From the NCBI GenBank assembly GCA_030770535.1, contig JASVEC010000011.1:868001-932000 (forward strand): a stretch of DNA of 64,000 nt, read 5' to 3'. The notes below the pieces were generated by a model. It worked only from the letters and a program-made list of their open reading frames with translations. It made no database searches and was not told the DNA's origin. The position numbers and the translations under genes are program-made. Numbering within the stretch: the first letter of the stretch is position 1; each line of letters begins with the position of its first letter. This DNA comes from Batkoa obscura (lineage: Eukaryota > Entomophthoromycota > Entomophthoromycetes > Entomophthorales > Batkoaceae). This document shows, one piece after another, positions 1-10,960 of the stretch.

Positions 1-360
1 TTAAAAAAGTCAAAAACCTTAAATTTAAGCTTTATAAGCATAATACCATTTTTTGTTTTAAAGCTAATAAACTTAAATAAAATTAATCATTTTTAAAAAA
101 AAGTTAAATTTATTAAAAATAGCTTTGATTTTCTTATTATTAACTTTTCAAACTTTTTATTACTTGTATATTATAAAAACTTTAATAATTGTTTAATTAT
201 TTTTAATAATAATTTGAAAAGCAAATTAAAATAAACAAACTGCTGTAGAAGTTAACACTCAGTAGCTGGAGTTAAAAACAGCCTTTGCTTAATCAACTAG
301 CTATAAATTAAAAAAAATTAGTTTATGTAACTAAAATAAACTTGAATTATAAAAAATAGC

Positions 361-466
361 ATATGGGGATGTATTTTTCTGTTTAAGAATTTTACTAACA
401 ATCTTTCCACTGAAATAGCACATAGAAATGGAAAAAATAATGAAGCCAAAAAAAACACCCCCATAT
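361..466 (+). mobile_element. Short palindromic MITE (family A), forward
   Basis: A member of the ~105-bp family. It begins ATATGGGGATGT and ends with the inverted form ACACCCCCATAT. It has the family interior (TTTACTAACAATCTTTCCAC ... GGAAAAA ... ATGAAGCC). It sits inside the left arm of the foldback element, at a site that is uninterrupted in copy 2. Confidence 0.85.
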
Positions 467-570
467 GCGAGTGTTTTTTTTTGACTTCATCCCTTTCGCC
501 ATCTTTTAAGCACTATTTTAGCGGAAAACCTGTTAGTAAAATTCTTAGACACAAAAAAACATCCCTACAT
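467..570 (-). mobile_element. Short palindromic MITE (family A), reverse
   Basis: A second family A copy in the opposite orientation, abutting the first. It reads GTGTTTTTTTTGACTTCAT at the left and ends AACATCCCTACAT. The head-to-head pair may reflect insertion of one copy at the end of the other. Confidence 0.8.
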
Positions 571-1050
571 AATAAGCTATAAATTATATAAGGTAAGTAT
601 AATATTTTATATTGTTATAAAATCTATATAAGATATTATTTAAAAAACAGTGGCTTTATTAAAAATATAATATCAGGAAATAATTTAATAAAAAAGCCTT
701 AAGCTATTATATTAAAAAATAATACTTATATTTTAACTAAGTGATTATATATATAAAATATGATAACAGTTGTTTTTTATTATAATTACCAAGTATGGAC
801 ATCAAAATGAGGAGATAATATCCTTTGCAATTAAGTGGTAGATATTTTTATAGCAAATAAAAATAAAAACTCTGAATTAATTATATTATGTAAATCATAG
901 TTAAATTAATTACAAGACTGTAGCTAGTTTTATAAACAAATTAAGTGCTTATTATATTATGATTAATTATAAAGCTGATAAAGCAATATTTCGTATTAGT
1001 TAAATTATATAATATCACTATTTTTGAAAGTGATAATTTTAAAGTAATAA

Positions 1051-1101
1051 GTGTGTATTTTTATGTTTAAAAATTTCATTAATAATTTTTTCACTCAAAT
1101 A
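1051..1101 (+). mobile_element. Truncated MITE (family A)
   Basis: This is the left half of a family A copy (TGTATTTTTATGTTTAAAAA ... TTTTTTCACTCAAATA). It is cut at its midpoint by the reverse copy that follows. It lies just inside the left arm of foldback copy 1. A family A copy sits in the equivalent place in foldback copy 2. Confidence 0.7.
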
Positions 1102-1202
1102 ATGGGGGTATTTTTTTTGGTTTCATTATTTTTTCGATTTTTTAAGCGTTATTTCAGCAGAAAAGTTGTTAGTAAAATTCTTAAAAAAAATACATTCCCT
1201 AA
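1102..1202 (-). mobile_element. MITE (family A), reverse, nested
   Basis: A family A copy in reverse orientation, starting ATGGGGGTATTTTTTTTGG and ending ATACATTCCCTAAT. It inserted into, or replaced, the right half of the truncated forward copy. Confidence 0.75.
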
Positions 1203-1226
1203 TGCTTAAGAAATAATAAAACAATA

Positions 1227-1520
1227 AAACTAAAAAAAACACTTTTTGATTAATTGTTTTAAAAAAGTGTTTTAATTTTATAATTTTATAATTATTTTAA
1301 ATATTTTTTTAAAAATATTTAAAAAGTTTATATAAAAAAATTAGCAATATTTCAAATTTATATTAGATAAAATAAATTATATTATTGTTTTTACTTTTGC
1401 TATTTTATTATTATTTTATATTTTATATTTTAAATTATAATAAAAAAATCAAAAAAAGCTTTTATAAAAAAATCAGCAATACTTAAAATTTATATAATTA
1501 AAATAAAGTTTATCTTTATT
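1227..1520. repeat. AT-rich hairpin and direct repeat inside the foldback interior
   Basis: An inverted repeat at about 1227-1275 pairs AAAACACTTTTT with AAAAAAGTGTTTT. It is followed by two similar copies of a ~60-nt AT-rich stretch containing AAAAAATTAGCAATA or AAAAAATCAGCAATA, at about 1332-1390 and 1463-1520. No gene is visible. Confidence 0.45.
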
Positions 1521-2227
1521 TTTATTTTATATTATTTTTTTATAAGCTTTTATATAATTTATTATTATTGTAAATTACTTTTTTATTTAATTTATATAAT
1601 TTACTTAACTGTTATATATTATCCTTTTATCTATAAATCTATTTTAATTGCTGAAATTTTTTTTTTGATTTATTATAAATAATGTAAAATATTGCTTTAT
1701 TAACTCTCGGATTGATTATAACAGCAGTCACTTAAGCTGTTGTGTTCTCAAGTTCAGATACAACCAATTCAGAGTCCCTTATTTTGATTTGCTGCGAGAA
1801 TTTATAACTTCACATTGCAAAGAATATTATCTTCTCGTTTTAATATCCATACTTGATGGAATATAAAAGAGATTCTTCAACATGATAACTCGAAGCTTTC
1901 TAATTGAATTACTCCCTGATATCGTACCTTTAATAAAGCCACCAAATCTTTCTGACAATATCTTACGTAAATTTTACATTAGTATATTTCGTTCTATTTA
2001 CTTTACATAGTTCATAGTCTTTTATTAAACACCAAATCTAATATAAATAAAATTAATAAATATTAGTTAACTTTACTATTATTAAAATTTAATATTCATA
2101 AATAATTTTTTATAAATTTTTTTATCAAGCTAAGTTATAAAACTTACTTTTATATTTTTGTAATTAATTTAATTGCTAATGATTATAAATATTTAAAAAA
2201 TAAAGAATAAAAATAGAAAATAAAATA

Positions 2228-2350
2228 GATTTGATAAAGTGGAAAAGTGTGATGATGTGGAATAGTTACCTGATTATTAGCAACTATTAAAAATTTATCA
2301 GTAGTTGGGCAATTTTTTTGTCTTATCACATTTTTCCACTTTATCAAATC
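2228..2350. mobile_element. MITE-like element with ~26-bp terminal inverted repeats (family B)
   Basis: The left end reads GATTTGATAAAGTGGAAAAG and the right end is its near-perfect inverse (TTTTCCACTTTATCAAATC). About 70 nt of non-coding sequence lie between. It lies about 320 nt beyond the 3' end of POP1. No second copy was seen in the window, so the transposon label rests on structure alone. A large stem-loop is the alternative. Confidence 0.55.
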
Positions 2351-2668
2351 CATGTTGTAATTTCAATATTTAACAAATAAAAATAATTAAACTAAAAAGT
2401 CTATTAATTCATAATTAATTTTTATTAAATAGACAATGACCTTACATTTAAGACTAATATAAAGTAATAATTAATTGAACAATATTAAAAAATCAATCAG
2501 CTTTACCTTTTAAATGTTTATAATAACATAAAATTAAAAGCCAAAATTCATGTTTTAATCTTAAAAGAGCTTATTAACAATTTTCATTTTACAAATTTAT
2601 TAAAAAACACTAAAATCAATTTTTCTATGCTATCAATCTTCAAAACTTTCACACTTACTTCTCTTTAC

Positions 2669-5600
2669 TTAAGGAAATATAATTCTAGCCACTTTAGGAA
2701 CTTTAGATGTAGTTGAACGTACTAAAACCAACAGCTTATCTTTTCTATTTTCCCTAAAAAAAATACTATTAGTTAAAATTCAACTCCATAAGCTATATTC
2801 GTTCAAAAAAAATAACTTTATAAAACAACCCGCTTACCTTTTATCTTTAATCATCAATTCTACCAAAGACTTTAATAAAATACTTGCCATTCCAGTTACA
2901 TTTCCTTCACTTAATGAGTAATTACTTGAAGTTATATAACCAATAATGTCAGATTCAGGGGGTATATCATTCGCTGAATTTGATTCCTAAAATTACTATT
3001 AATAAATGAATAAAATTTAAATTAAGTAATTAAAAAAAAGTTAATAACAATGAATTTACCTCTTTCACTGTTTCATCCTTTATCTCTAACCAATCTTTAT
3101 TCATCATATAAACCATACCAAATTTAAATTTACCACTCGCCTCATTAATAAATTCTAAATTAATTTGAATTAATCCTGAATCCCAATTCACTTGATTATT
3201 TAATTGAATCTCTCTTTTAACTTCATAGTTTTTTAAACTTTGATCTAATATTTTATTAATATTTATTAATTTTTGTTCATCATCTTTAATTTTAATAATT
3301 TCATTAGTCAACTTATTTGGTAATAAAAACATGGAGTTTGAATTAGTTAGAGAAGTGATGGTAGTAGTATTAGATTCTTCTATATTTCTATCTATTTCTT
3401 CACCTTTATTCTTAAATTTATTTTTTTTGATTTCCGTTACTTTATCACTCTCATTTTCCATCTCAATATCCTCTTTATTTCCCTCTTCTTCTTTTAATTT
3501 ACGTTTATTTCCCATCTTATTTCTCTCTATTTCCCCTCCTCTTAATTGTTGATAATAAGTTAAACTTTTAAACTCGGGTGCAAATGGATATTTCACTTTT
3601 AATTTTTCAAAATTGACTCTCTTTGCCTTTGGAGTTGCTAAATATTTACTCATCTTTAATAATTTTTTATCTTTAATATACTTCAAATAACTATTAGTCA
3701 TTGGATAATCATTTGGAAATCGGAATAATTTTGATTCATAATTTAAATTATTATAATCTCTTAAACCCATTACTAAAGTGGAATTAAAAATAAATTGTTT
3801 AAATAAATCTCTTCCCCATTGGGAGGGAGTTATTAATAGATAATTATCTTCTTCTGATGTGGGCTGGGAAGAGATACTTGTTTTGACGATGATGATGGGG
3901 ATACGGTTATCACAAGGTGTGGGTTTTAATCCTGTTTTAGGAAGTAATAACTAAACATAATATTATTATAAATATATAATTATGATAAAATAACTTAACT
4001 TACTTTTGATTTTCTATTATTAATACTTTTCTCACTGTTTTTATTTTCTCCTTCATTCTCCATCATATCCCATAATTTTGAATAAGCTAAATCATTGGTA
4101 TGAGTTAATAAAAGATCGATGATTTTATCTTGTTTTTCTTTTGTAATTTCATAACTTTCTATACCCTTTTCTTTCCTTGGAGTTCCTCTATTATTTATTA
4201 TTTATTATTTATATATTAATTTAAATATTTTATTATTATCATATAAAATTAAATTTACCTCAACCTAGGATCCAATAAAGTAACAGAAAAGATAGTGTTT
4301 AAACCAATGGTAGTTGCTAAGCCTGGATATTGTAATAAAGAAAATAACTAATAAAAAGTAATATTAATATCTTACAAAAAAATTTAAATTTAAATAAGTT
4401 TTTTTTACCTCTTGTCCATATTTCGAATTACCTAATTTAGGATCATCACTCTCTGTTGGATCTAACGCCTTGAATAAACTCATAGCTGCATTTTTACCAT
4501 TTAATAAAAACAAGTTCAATTTATTTTTTAAATTTAATAATTGAATGTTTGATTCATTTTCTTTGATTTCATTTTCAAACATATTAAATACTCTATCATA
4601 ACATGAAGCATGAATTATAACCCATATTTTAGTATTGTTAGATGAGAGTTCCGTTTGGTTGAGGGTGGATTGAAAAATTAATTTAATTGGGCATAATAAA
4701 TTATAAGGGAAGCTTAATTTTTCATATAACATAGTTGAATACATCCTTTTTCCTGTTGATATTCTAATAAAAATAATATCAATATCCTTATTATAAAAAG
4801 AAATAATTAAATATTAACATTACCTTTTACTCTTTACTGATAATTCGGATGGATCCAAAAATAAATTTAAAAATGAAATTAATTCTATTTTATTGCCATT
4901 TAATTGAATTATAGAATTATAACTTATATCATAAATCGTTGCTTTAGTTTTATTATATCGATATAAAGTTCGATAGTTTTTTAATGTAGCTTTAATGGGC
5001 TATAGTAATGATAAATAATGGTAATAGTAATAAGTAACATATTAATATAGATAACATATTAAGTTAAATCTTATTACCAATGAATAACCCCATAATACTT
5101 TCATATGCATTCTTTTAGCATGCCAAATATGCGTTTGTAACCAAGTTTTATTTTCTATTGATTGAAAAAATAAAAAACAAAAACAATTCATTAATAAACT
5201 ACAACTTACTTTGTCTTTTTAAATATTCTAACCTTTTATTTTTAGCATAGTATTTAAATCGTGAACTTCTTTTTCTTATTTTTAATCCATCTTTAGAGAT
5301 CTATTATAATTATATACATTAATTGAACCCCATTAAACTTAAATATTACTACTAACTACTACTATTAAATACTCACTTCAAACTTGGTTTTTTCTCTTAA
5401 CCTTTGTGGTACTCTATAACAATTATGACTAGCTGTTCTTCTTCTTAGATATCTTGGAAGTGTTTGAAACGCTCTTTTATTGACTGATTTTCTAATTTAA
5501 TGAAAATAGACTTTAGCTCATTAAATTCAAATTAACAAAAACCAAAGACCAAAACTAATTGTTGTTACTTGTTTTTATCTTTACCTATACTGCCTCATCG

Positions 5601-5926
5601 TTTTTTCCATCTGTTCAATTTCATTTTTACGTGTCTAAATAATAGCAATTCATCAATACCTATCTAAATCATTCAATACATTGTACTAATATTACCTCAA
5701 CAAACTTATCGATTTCAATACCTCGGTTGGCTAAATATTATGGAAATCAGCTTTAATTTCTATTTATTGTTAATACCATCAATATTACTTACTATTAACC
5801 TTCACCCCAATGGGCGTTAATATATTATCTAAAGTAGCTAAATTCAATATCATTAATACCTAGTATTGATATTCCTATATACTCTATTAATTTACTCTGC
5901 TTCAATTTCAATTTATCCTTTTTCAT
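2669..5926 (-). CDS. POP1: Ribonuclease P/MRP protein subunit POP1 homologue
   Basis: POP1 is the large protein subunit of RNase P and RNase MRP, which process tRNA 5' ends and pre-rRNA in the nucleus. Exon pieces read in order give the family hallmarks: RGIEIDKFVE then TRKNEIEQMEK (conserved N-terminal segment, about 5580-5740), an Arg-rich HNCYRVPQRLREK segment, and the signature THIWHAKRMHM followed by WGYS (about 5090-5160). Next come the POPLD-like block with SQWGRDLF and MGLRDYNNL (about 3720-3835) and a C-terminal IIGYITSSNYSLSEG region ending VPKVARIIFP. At least eight short-intron exons are needed. The terminal 3030-3770 exon carries a Lys/Glu-rich insert. I chose the ATG at 5926 (MKKDKLKLKQ), but exon 1 is the least certain part. 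Confidence 0.88.
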
Positions 5927-5985
5927 TTTTGTTAAAATAATTAGAAAAAAACAATTTTTTTAACTCATAAAATTTCATGATTTCC

Positions 5986-6206
5986 ATATGGATGTTTAAA
6001 GCTCGGTTCAAATTTTGCCCATTCCCCATGTAGTATAAAATTAGAAAAAACTATTGGGTAAAACTGGATAAAAAAAACGTCGCAATATAAGCTATTTTAA
6101 AATTAAGTAAAAGCAAATATTTTTGCAGCAATTGGTGCTTAATGTCCAATTTTGCTAAAAATCAGAATTGGATAAAATTTGAACCAAGTTTAAACTAGCC
6201 CCGTAT
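5986..6206. mobile_element. MITE-like element with ~36-bp terminal inverted repeats (family C)
   Basis: The left end (ATATGGATGTTTAAAGCTCG...) and right end (inverse of ATACGGGGCTAGTTTAAACT...) share the block GGTTCAAATTTT in inverted orientation. They are roughly 80% matched over about 36 nt and enclose about 150 nt of non-coding DNA. The element lies between the POP1 5' end and the tRNA-Glu 3' end, about 30 nt from the tRNA. No other copy was seen. Confidence 0.6.
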
Positions 6207-6237
6207 AAAAAAAATGAATTTTATCGAAATTCATCAC

Positions 6238-6308
6238 TTCCTCACGGGGAATCGAACCCCGGCCGTTCCGGTGAAAGCGGAAAATCCTAACCACTGGACC
6301 ATGAAGAA
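6238..6308 (-). tRNA. tRNA-Glu (anticodon TTC)
   Basis: The minus strand folds as a 71-nt cloverleaf. The 7-bp acceptor is TTCTTCA/TGAGGAA with one T-G pair. The D arm is GTCC AGTGGTTA GGAT. The anticodon stem TTCCG/CGGAA carries loop CTTTCAC (anticodon TTC). The T arm is CGGGG TTCGATT CCCCG. There is no intron. It has the usual four-base variable region of tRNA-Glu. Confidence 0.95.
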
Positions 6309-6380
6309 TTGTTAGTTACTATTTTTGCCAGTTAATTTATATATATTATTTTTTATAATAAATTACCTATGCAAGTTAAT

Positions 6381-6470
6381 ATATGGGGTATTTTTGGTTT
6401 AAGAGATTTACAGTTAATCTTTCGATGCAATAACATTTAAAAAATGTGAAAATGAAAAAACATTCCTACA
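6381..6470 (+). mobile_element. Degenerate MITE (family A)
   Basis: It begins ATATGGGGTATTTTTGGTTTA, keeps a diverged interior (ACAGTTAATCTTTCGATGCAA) and ends AAACATTCCT. It is shorter and more diverged than other copies. It lies between tRNA-Glu and the TMEM70-like gene, about 100 nt before that gene's start. Confidence 0.55.
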
Positions 6471-6573
6471 CTTTTGAAAATGTATTTGTAAACTCAACAA
6501 ACTTTAATTTTTTAATTTTAATTTCAAAAAAAAATCACTTATTTCATTTCAAAGCTCAGAAAAACAAATATAA

Positions 6574-7422
6574 ATGATTCAATCTAAACTATTAAAATCT
6601 AATTTAATATTAAAATTAAGATACAATCTCTATCCGCTATTAAATGTCAGAACTCAAAAACTAGCACTCCATACACAAACCCCCGTATCCCCCAACAACC
6701 AATTATTTCAACCCACTTCATTAAACGAAATCAATGATCTTAAAGGTGAATTAGTATTCACTTCCCCTTCTGGAAAAGCGATACAATTAGTCAAAAAGTT
6801 ATCTTTAATGACAAGTTTACTAGGTGTTGTGTCGCTACCTTTGTTTACTATTTATTGGCAACATCCTTGGGTACAACAAGCTAATTTTTCGTTTACTTGG
6901 GTAGTATTAGGTATGTGGATTTAGTTAATAATAATAATGTGATAACAATAATAATGTGATAATAATAACAATACCTATAATAAAATGAACTTTATTAATT
7001 AATATTTTTATTTTATTTTAGCTTGTATCACCAGTTTAGCTTCCACTAGCTTTATGCATTGGTTTTGTGGCCCTTATGTATTACATATGTATTTATATCC
7101 AGAATCAGATAACATTATCTCCATTCAAAATTCAATAGAAAAGAATGTTAAACACGTCGAAACTCAGTTAATCACTCATAACACTAAAGTTACTTTTGAA
7201 ACTACTTCTATATTAGGAAGTTCCGAATTTACTACTATTAAAGTTGGTATGTTAAAGTATGGAAGATTACCTCATGTCACTTTTAGATTATTGGATGAAT
7301 ATGTAGGTAGGAAGGAGTTTAGACAAAGTAAGTTTTGGATCGATTTACCACATATGAAATATCAGGGATTTAAAAGTTTATTTGCTATTAATGAATTTTT
7401 AAAAGATAGAAACAGAATGTAA
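6574..7422 (+). CDS. TMEM70-like mitochondrial membrane protein
   Basis: Two exons, 6574-6910 and 7022-7422, join in frame (intron GTATGTGG...TTTTAG) into a 245-residue protein. The N-terminus is rich in Arg, Lys, Ser and Thr and lacks acidic residues until about residue 50, as in a mitochondrial presequence. Two hydrophobic segments follow: one around LMTSLLGVVSLPLFTIYW and one spanning the splice junction (FTWVVL + ACITSLASTSF). The motif GELVFTSPSGKAIQLVKKLS and the FCGPYVLHMY block after the second segment resemble the TMEM70/TMEM223 family, whose TMEM70 member assists ATP synthase and complex I assembly in animals. The family call rests on motif spacing and is moderate. The function is inferred only from that family. 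Confidence 0.65.
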
Positions 7423-7544
7423 TAGAGGATATAATAGTACAATATAATGATATTTAAAATAAAAAATAAGCATAAAACAATATCTCTCTTAATTTTATCT
7501 CCATTTATTTTTAAATTAAATCATATTTACTACTCCCAATAACC

Positions 7545-9828
7545 TCACTCATCCGTCACACATCCAAGTGACGCTGATTTAACATTTTTAATATATTTAT
7601 AAAGTGTACCACGGCTAGCTTTTAATGGTGGTGCTTTCCATTCTTTCTTTCTTTCCACTAGCTCTTCTTCTGTTACATCAGCCATTTTAATACTTTTATT
7701 AACTGCATCAATAATGATACGATCCCCGTTTTTTACTAATGCAATGGGACCACCTACTTGTGCTTCAGGTGAGATATGTCCAATGATAAAACCCTAGAAT
7801 AAATGGATATTACATAAATATTATAGTGTATTAATTAAAAGACTTACATGACTACCACCTGAAAATCTTCCATCTGTCATCATAGCTACATCTTTACCTA
7901 ATCCAGCTCCCATAATAGCAGAAGTTGGAGTAACTAATAATAATCATTAGCGTCTTTTTTTATCCAATAAAAATGAGTCACTTACGCATTTCAGGCATAC
8001 CAGGTCCACCTTTAGGACCTTCATAACGAATAATAATCACATCACCTTTGTTAATTTCATTGTCTTCTAAAGCTTTTAGCATCGCTTCTTCGTTATCAAA
8101 TACATTAGCAGGACCTTCAAAATACAATCCCTCCTTACCAGTAATTTTAGCCACACTACCTTCCGGCGCTAAATTACCTTTTAATATTTGTATATGTGCT
8201 GTTTGTTTTAATGGTTTTTCTAAAGGTCTAATGATATCTTGTCCTTCTTTTAAGCCTGGTACAGAAGCTAAATTTTCTGCCACTGTTTTTCCAGTTACTG
8301 TCATACAATCCCCATGTATTAAGCCATTTTCATATAGATATTTCAAGACGGCTGGGGTACCTCCAATACCTTGGATATCTTCCATAACATATTTACCACT
8401 GGGTTTTAAATCTGCTAAAAAGGGCACCTTATCACTTATAACTTGGAAATCATCAAGTGCTAATTCAACATCCACTGCACGAGCCATAGCTATTAAATGC
8501 AATACTGCATTGGTGGAACCTTCATTTAAGATATACAAGATTAATGGGAGAGTAAAATGAGTTAATAAATTATATTACCTCCCAAAGCCATAACCACTGT
8601 AATAGCATTTTCAAAAGCTTTTCTTGTCATAATATCTTTTGGTTTAATATCTTTTTCTAATAAAATTTTGATGTATTCTCCCGCCCTTAAACATTCTTTA
8701 ATCTTTTCTTCATCTTCTGCTGGTATAGAAGAAGAATAAGGTAATGACATGCCCATAGCTTCAATTGCTGAGGCCACTAAGAAATAAACCATTAATATCG
8801 TATTACCAACACCTTTCATAAATAAAATTACTAGTATTAGCGGTATACATTCCACCACAAGCACCAGCTCCAGGACATGAGTTTTTGATTATACTACTTC
8901 TTTCAGTTTCATCAATTTTACCCGTTATATATTCACCGTAACTTTGAAATGCTGATATAATATCTAAATTTTGACCTGGTCGACAACTTGATTTTCCTGG
9001 TTTAATGGTACCACCATAGACCATTATTGAAGGGCGGTTTACTCGTCCCATTGCTATTAAACAACCTGGCATATTTTTATCACAGCCTTAAGTGAGGAGG
9101 GATTAATTGATTGAAAATATTTTGATTTATAATACAATTTACCTGGTAAAGATATATTTGCATCATAAAATTGACCACACATGACCTAAATCACAATAAC
9201 TAATAAAAAATTCCATTCTTTCAATAATATTCAAAACCTTACTGTTTCGATGGAATCCGCAATAATATCTCTAGATTGTAAAGAATATGACATACCCTCT
9301 GTACCATTAGTCATACCATCCGATACACCAATAGTATTAAACCGATAACCAATTAAGTTATTATTTTCAACACCAAGCTTCACATGATCTGATAATTTAT
9401 TTAAATGCATATTGCATGGGTTACCTTCATACCAACTAATATAGAGTAGAATAGAATATAAAATAGAAGAGTAATTCGATTAGTTTCTGGAAAGACAAAT
9501 GAGTGATTTACTTACACACTAGAGATACCAATCTGTGCTTTAGACATATCTTCTTCTTTTAAACCAGTGGCGTATACTATATTAATAAGATGGCTTTAGT
9601 TGCTTTTATTTATATAATAAATATCAACAACTTACACATAGCTTGAGCAGCGCCTCTAGATTTATGTTGAGTTAATGTAGAAGAAAACTTATTTAAATCC
9701 ATATCGTTATCGCTGTTATTGTTATTAAATAATCTAAATGATGTAGTTAATGATCTTTGGAATTTTAGTTGTTTTGATAATATAGTTGATAGAATTTGGG
9801 TTTTCTGGAGTTTTTTCCAGTAAGCCAT
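7545..9828 (-). CDS. ILV3: Dihydroxy-acid dehydratase, mitochondrial
   Basis: This enzyme converts 2,3-dihydroxy-acids to 2-oxo-acids in valine, isoleucine and leucine synthesis. Pieces match the ILVD/EDD family from end to end. They include an N-terminal basic presequence ([20 protein letters not shown], exon 9636-9828), TRSRG-like [10 protein letters not shown], and the Fe-S cysteine region [20 protein letters not shown]. Also present are [54 protein letters not shown] and a C-terminus ending SLGCVTDE. About seven short introns interrupt it, one splitting [13 protein letters not shown]. It ends convergently 122 nt from the TMEM70-like gene. All cluster-binding motifs are present, so it looks intact. 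Confidence 0.95.
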
Positions 9829-10185
9829 AATATATTTTTTAAATAGAATTAAAGTTGTAAGTTTGAAGCTTTTTTTGAGTTTTTATATGTTTATTATTTG
9901 AGGATATCAGGTTGAGTCATCAATGCTACATATGAACTTTGATTAGATGGTGACTAGAATCTTATCTTAAAATAATTATAAATCATTATCATTGGTTCAT
10001 TTTATTTTATAATAAAAAATGATATTTATTTTTTTATCTATTCTTAAATTCACGTATTAATAATAACTTATTATCATTTACCAAATTATAATAACTTATT
10101 ATATTTCATTCATTTAAATGCATTTAAACATAACAATAAGGCAATCCTATGTTTTCAATATTATTTTACTATAAAAATAACGAAG
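9829..10185. other. Gene-free stretch upstream of ILV3
   Basis: AT-rich DNA that should hold the ILV3 promoter. No conserved site was recognised. Confidence 0.4.
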
Positions 10186-10960
10186 TCATTGGTTCCATAA
10201 GTAAAAGGCTAATTTATCTAGAGGCAGATATTGTGGTTGCGGTTCTATACTGCTACGACGTTCAATTTGTTCAATGTAATAACCGAACATTAGAGATTAT
10301 GTTGACAAGATCATGACTATTTTTTAAAATTCGCATTAAAAAACATAGCCATAGATATTTTACCTATCTCCCATAGATACTGGATCCATATTATTTCCAA
10401 AGTAATAGTTAGTTTTGTTGTTTTATCTGATGACATGTCGGTATCCTCTAAGAGCTTGGGGTGCTTCTTTTTATCTTAAAGTTTTTCTAAATCCTGCTGT
10501 TTAACACCAAATGTTGATGAATAACTTTTATTTCCAGGTGTATTCAATGTATTAAAAAAGGAATTAAACCATTTATTTAGTAACTTCAGTAGCTGGCTCG
10601 GATTCTTTGTAATCATATATGTGCTTCAAGGTTGGATCGGTTGCAATATTATCATGAACTCTTCTGCTGGTTTACTTTCAGACGTTGAAGTATTATAAAG
10701 AGACTCCTTGTCAGTGCCGCCAAGGAGTGGTATCATTAACAAATGCTAATGAACAAACGGCCTATCCAAATAAAAAAACCTAATTCGAACTTAAGAGGTA
10801 CTCCTTACTTGGTTTTAATATTGTTTGAATATCGCGTTGAATGCTTTTTATGCTTCTAATGGAGTGGCTTCATCCAGTTCAGCTTTGTTATGCTAAACGA
10901 TAACTGCTTGAATACCCAACAATAAAACGGATAAATATTTTGTATAGCTTTTTTAATAAA
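10186..10960 (-). pseudogene. Decayed ATG15-like lipase paralogue
   Basis: Minus-strand pieces align with the intact ATG15 downstream. TLKHIYDYKESEP (about 10600-10640) matches its TLKHIYHFGEPES. NKSYSSTFGVKQQDLEKL (about 10460-10530) matches DKSYSPMHKIDLESLKKL. YYFGNNMDPVSMG (about 10370-10415) matches YHFGNNADPIFMG. In-frame stops occur between the pieces, and the central catalytic region with GHSLGG is absent. The gene is therefore dead and internally deleted. A 34-codon open stretch at 10186-10290 (MFGYYIEQIERRSS...) closes the region. I cannot place it in ATG15, so it may be a different remnant. Confidence 0.75.

Larger units (their letters stand above)
241..2035. mobile_element. Decayed foldback element with long terminal inverted repeats (copy 1)
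   Basis: The left arm (about 241-1001) and right arm (about 1684-2030) are inverted copies of each other. The match is clearest where the left arm reads towards an AAGCAATATTT inner end and the right arm begins with the complement. Both arms match the element at 56491-58162. The left arm is interrupted by two MITEs at 361-570. The outer part of the right arm is missing, so the element is truncated near 2030. No transposase reading frame lies between the arms (1002-1683), so it is non-autonomous. This copy is much more AT-rich than copy 2, with many C-to-T and G-to-A differences, so it looks older or mutated. Family membership is inferred from structure only. Confidence 0.75.

Noticed and set aside
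3331-3552. Ser/Leu-rich plus-strand frame
   Set aside because: It is the antisense shadow of the Lys/Glu-rich insert of POP1.
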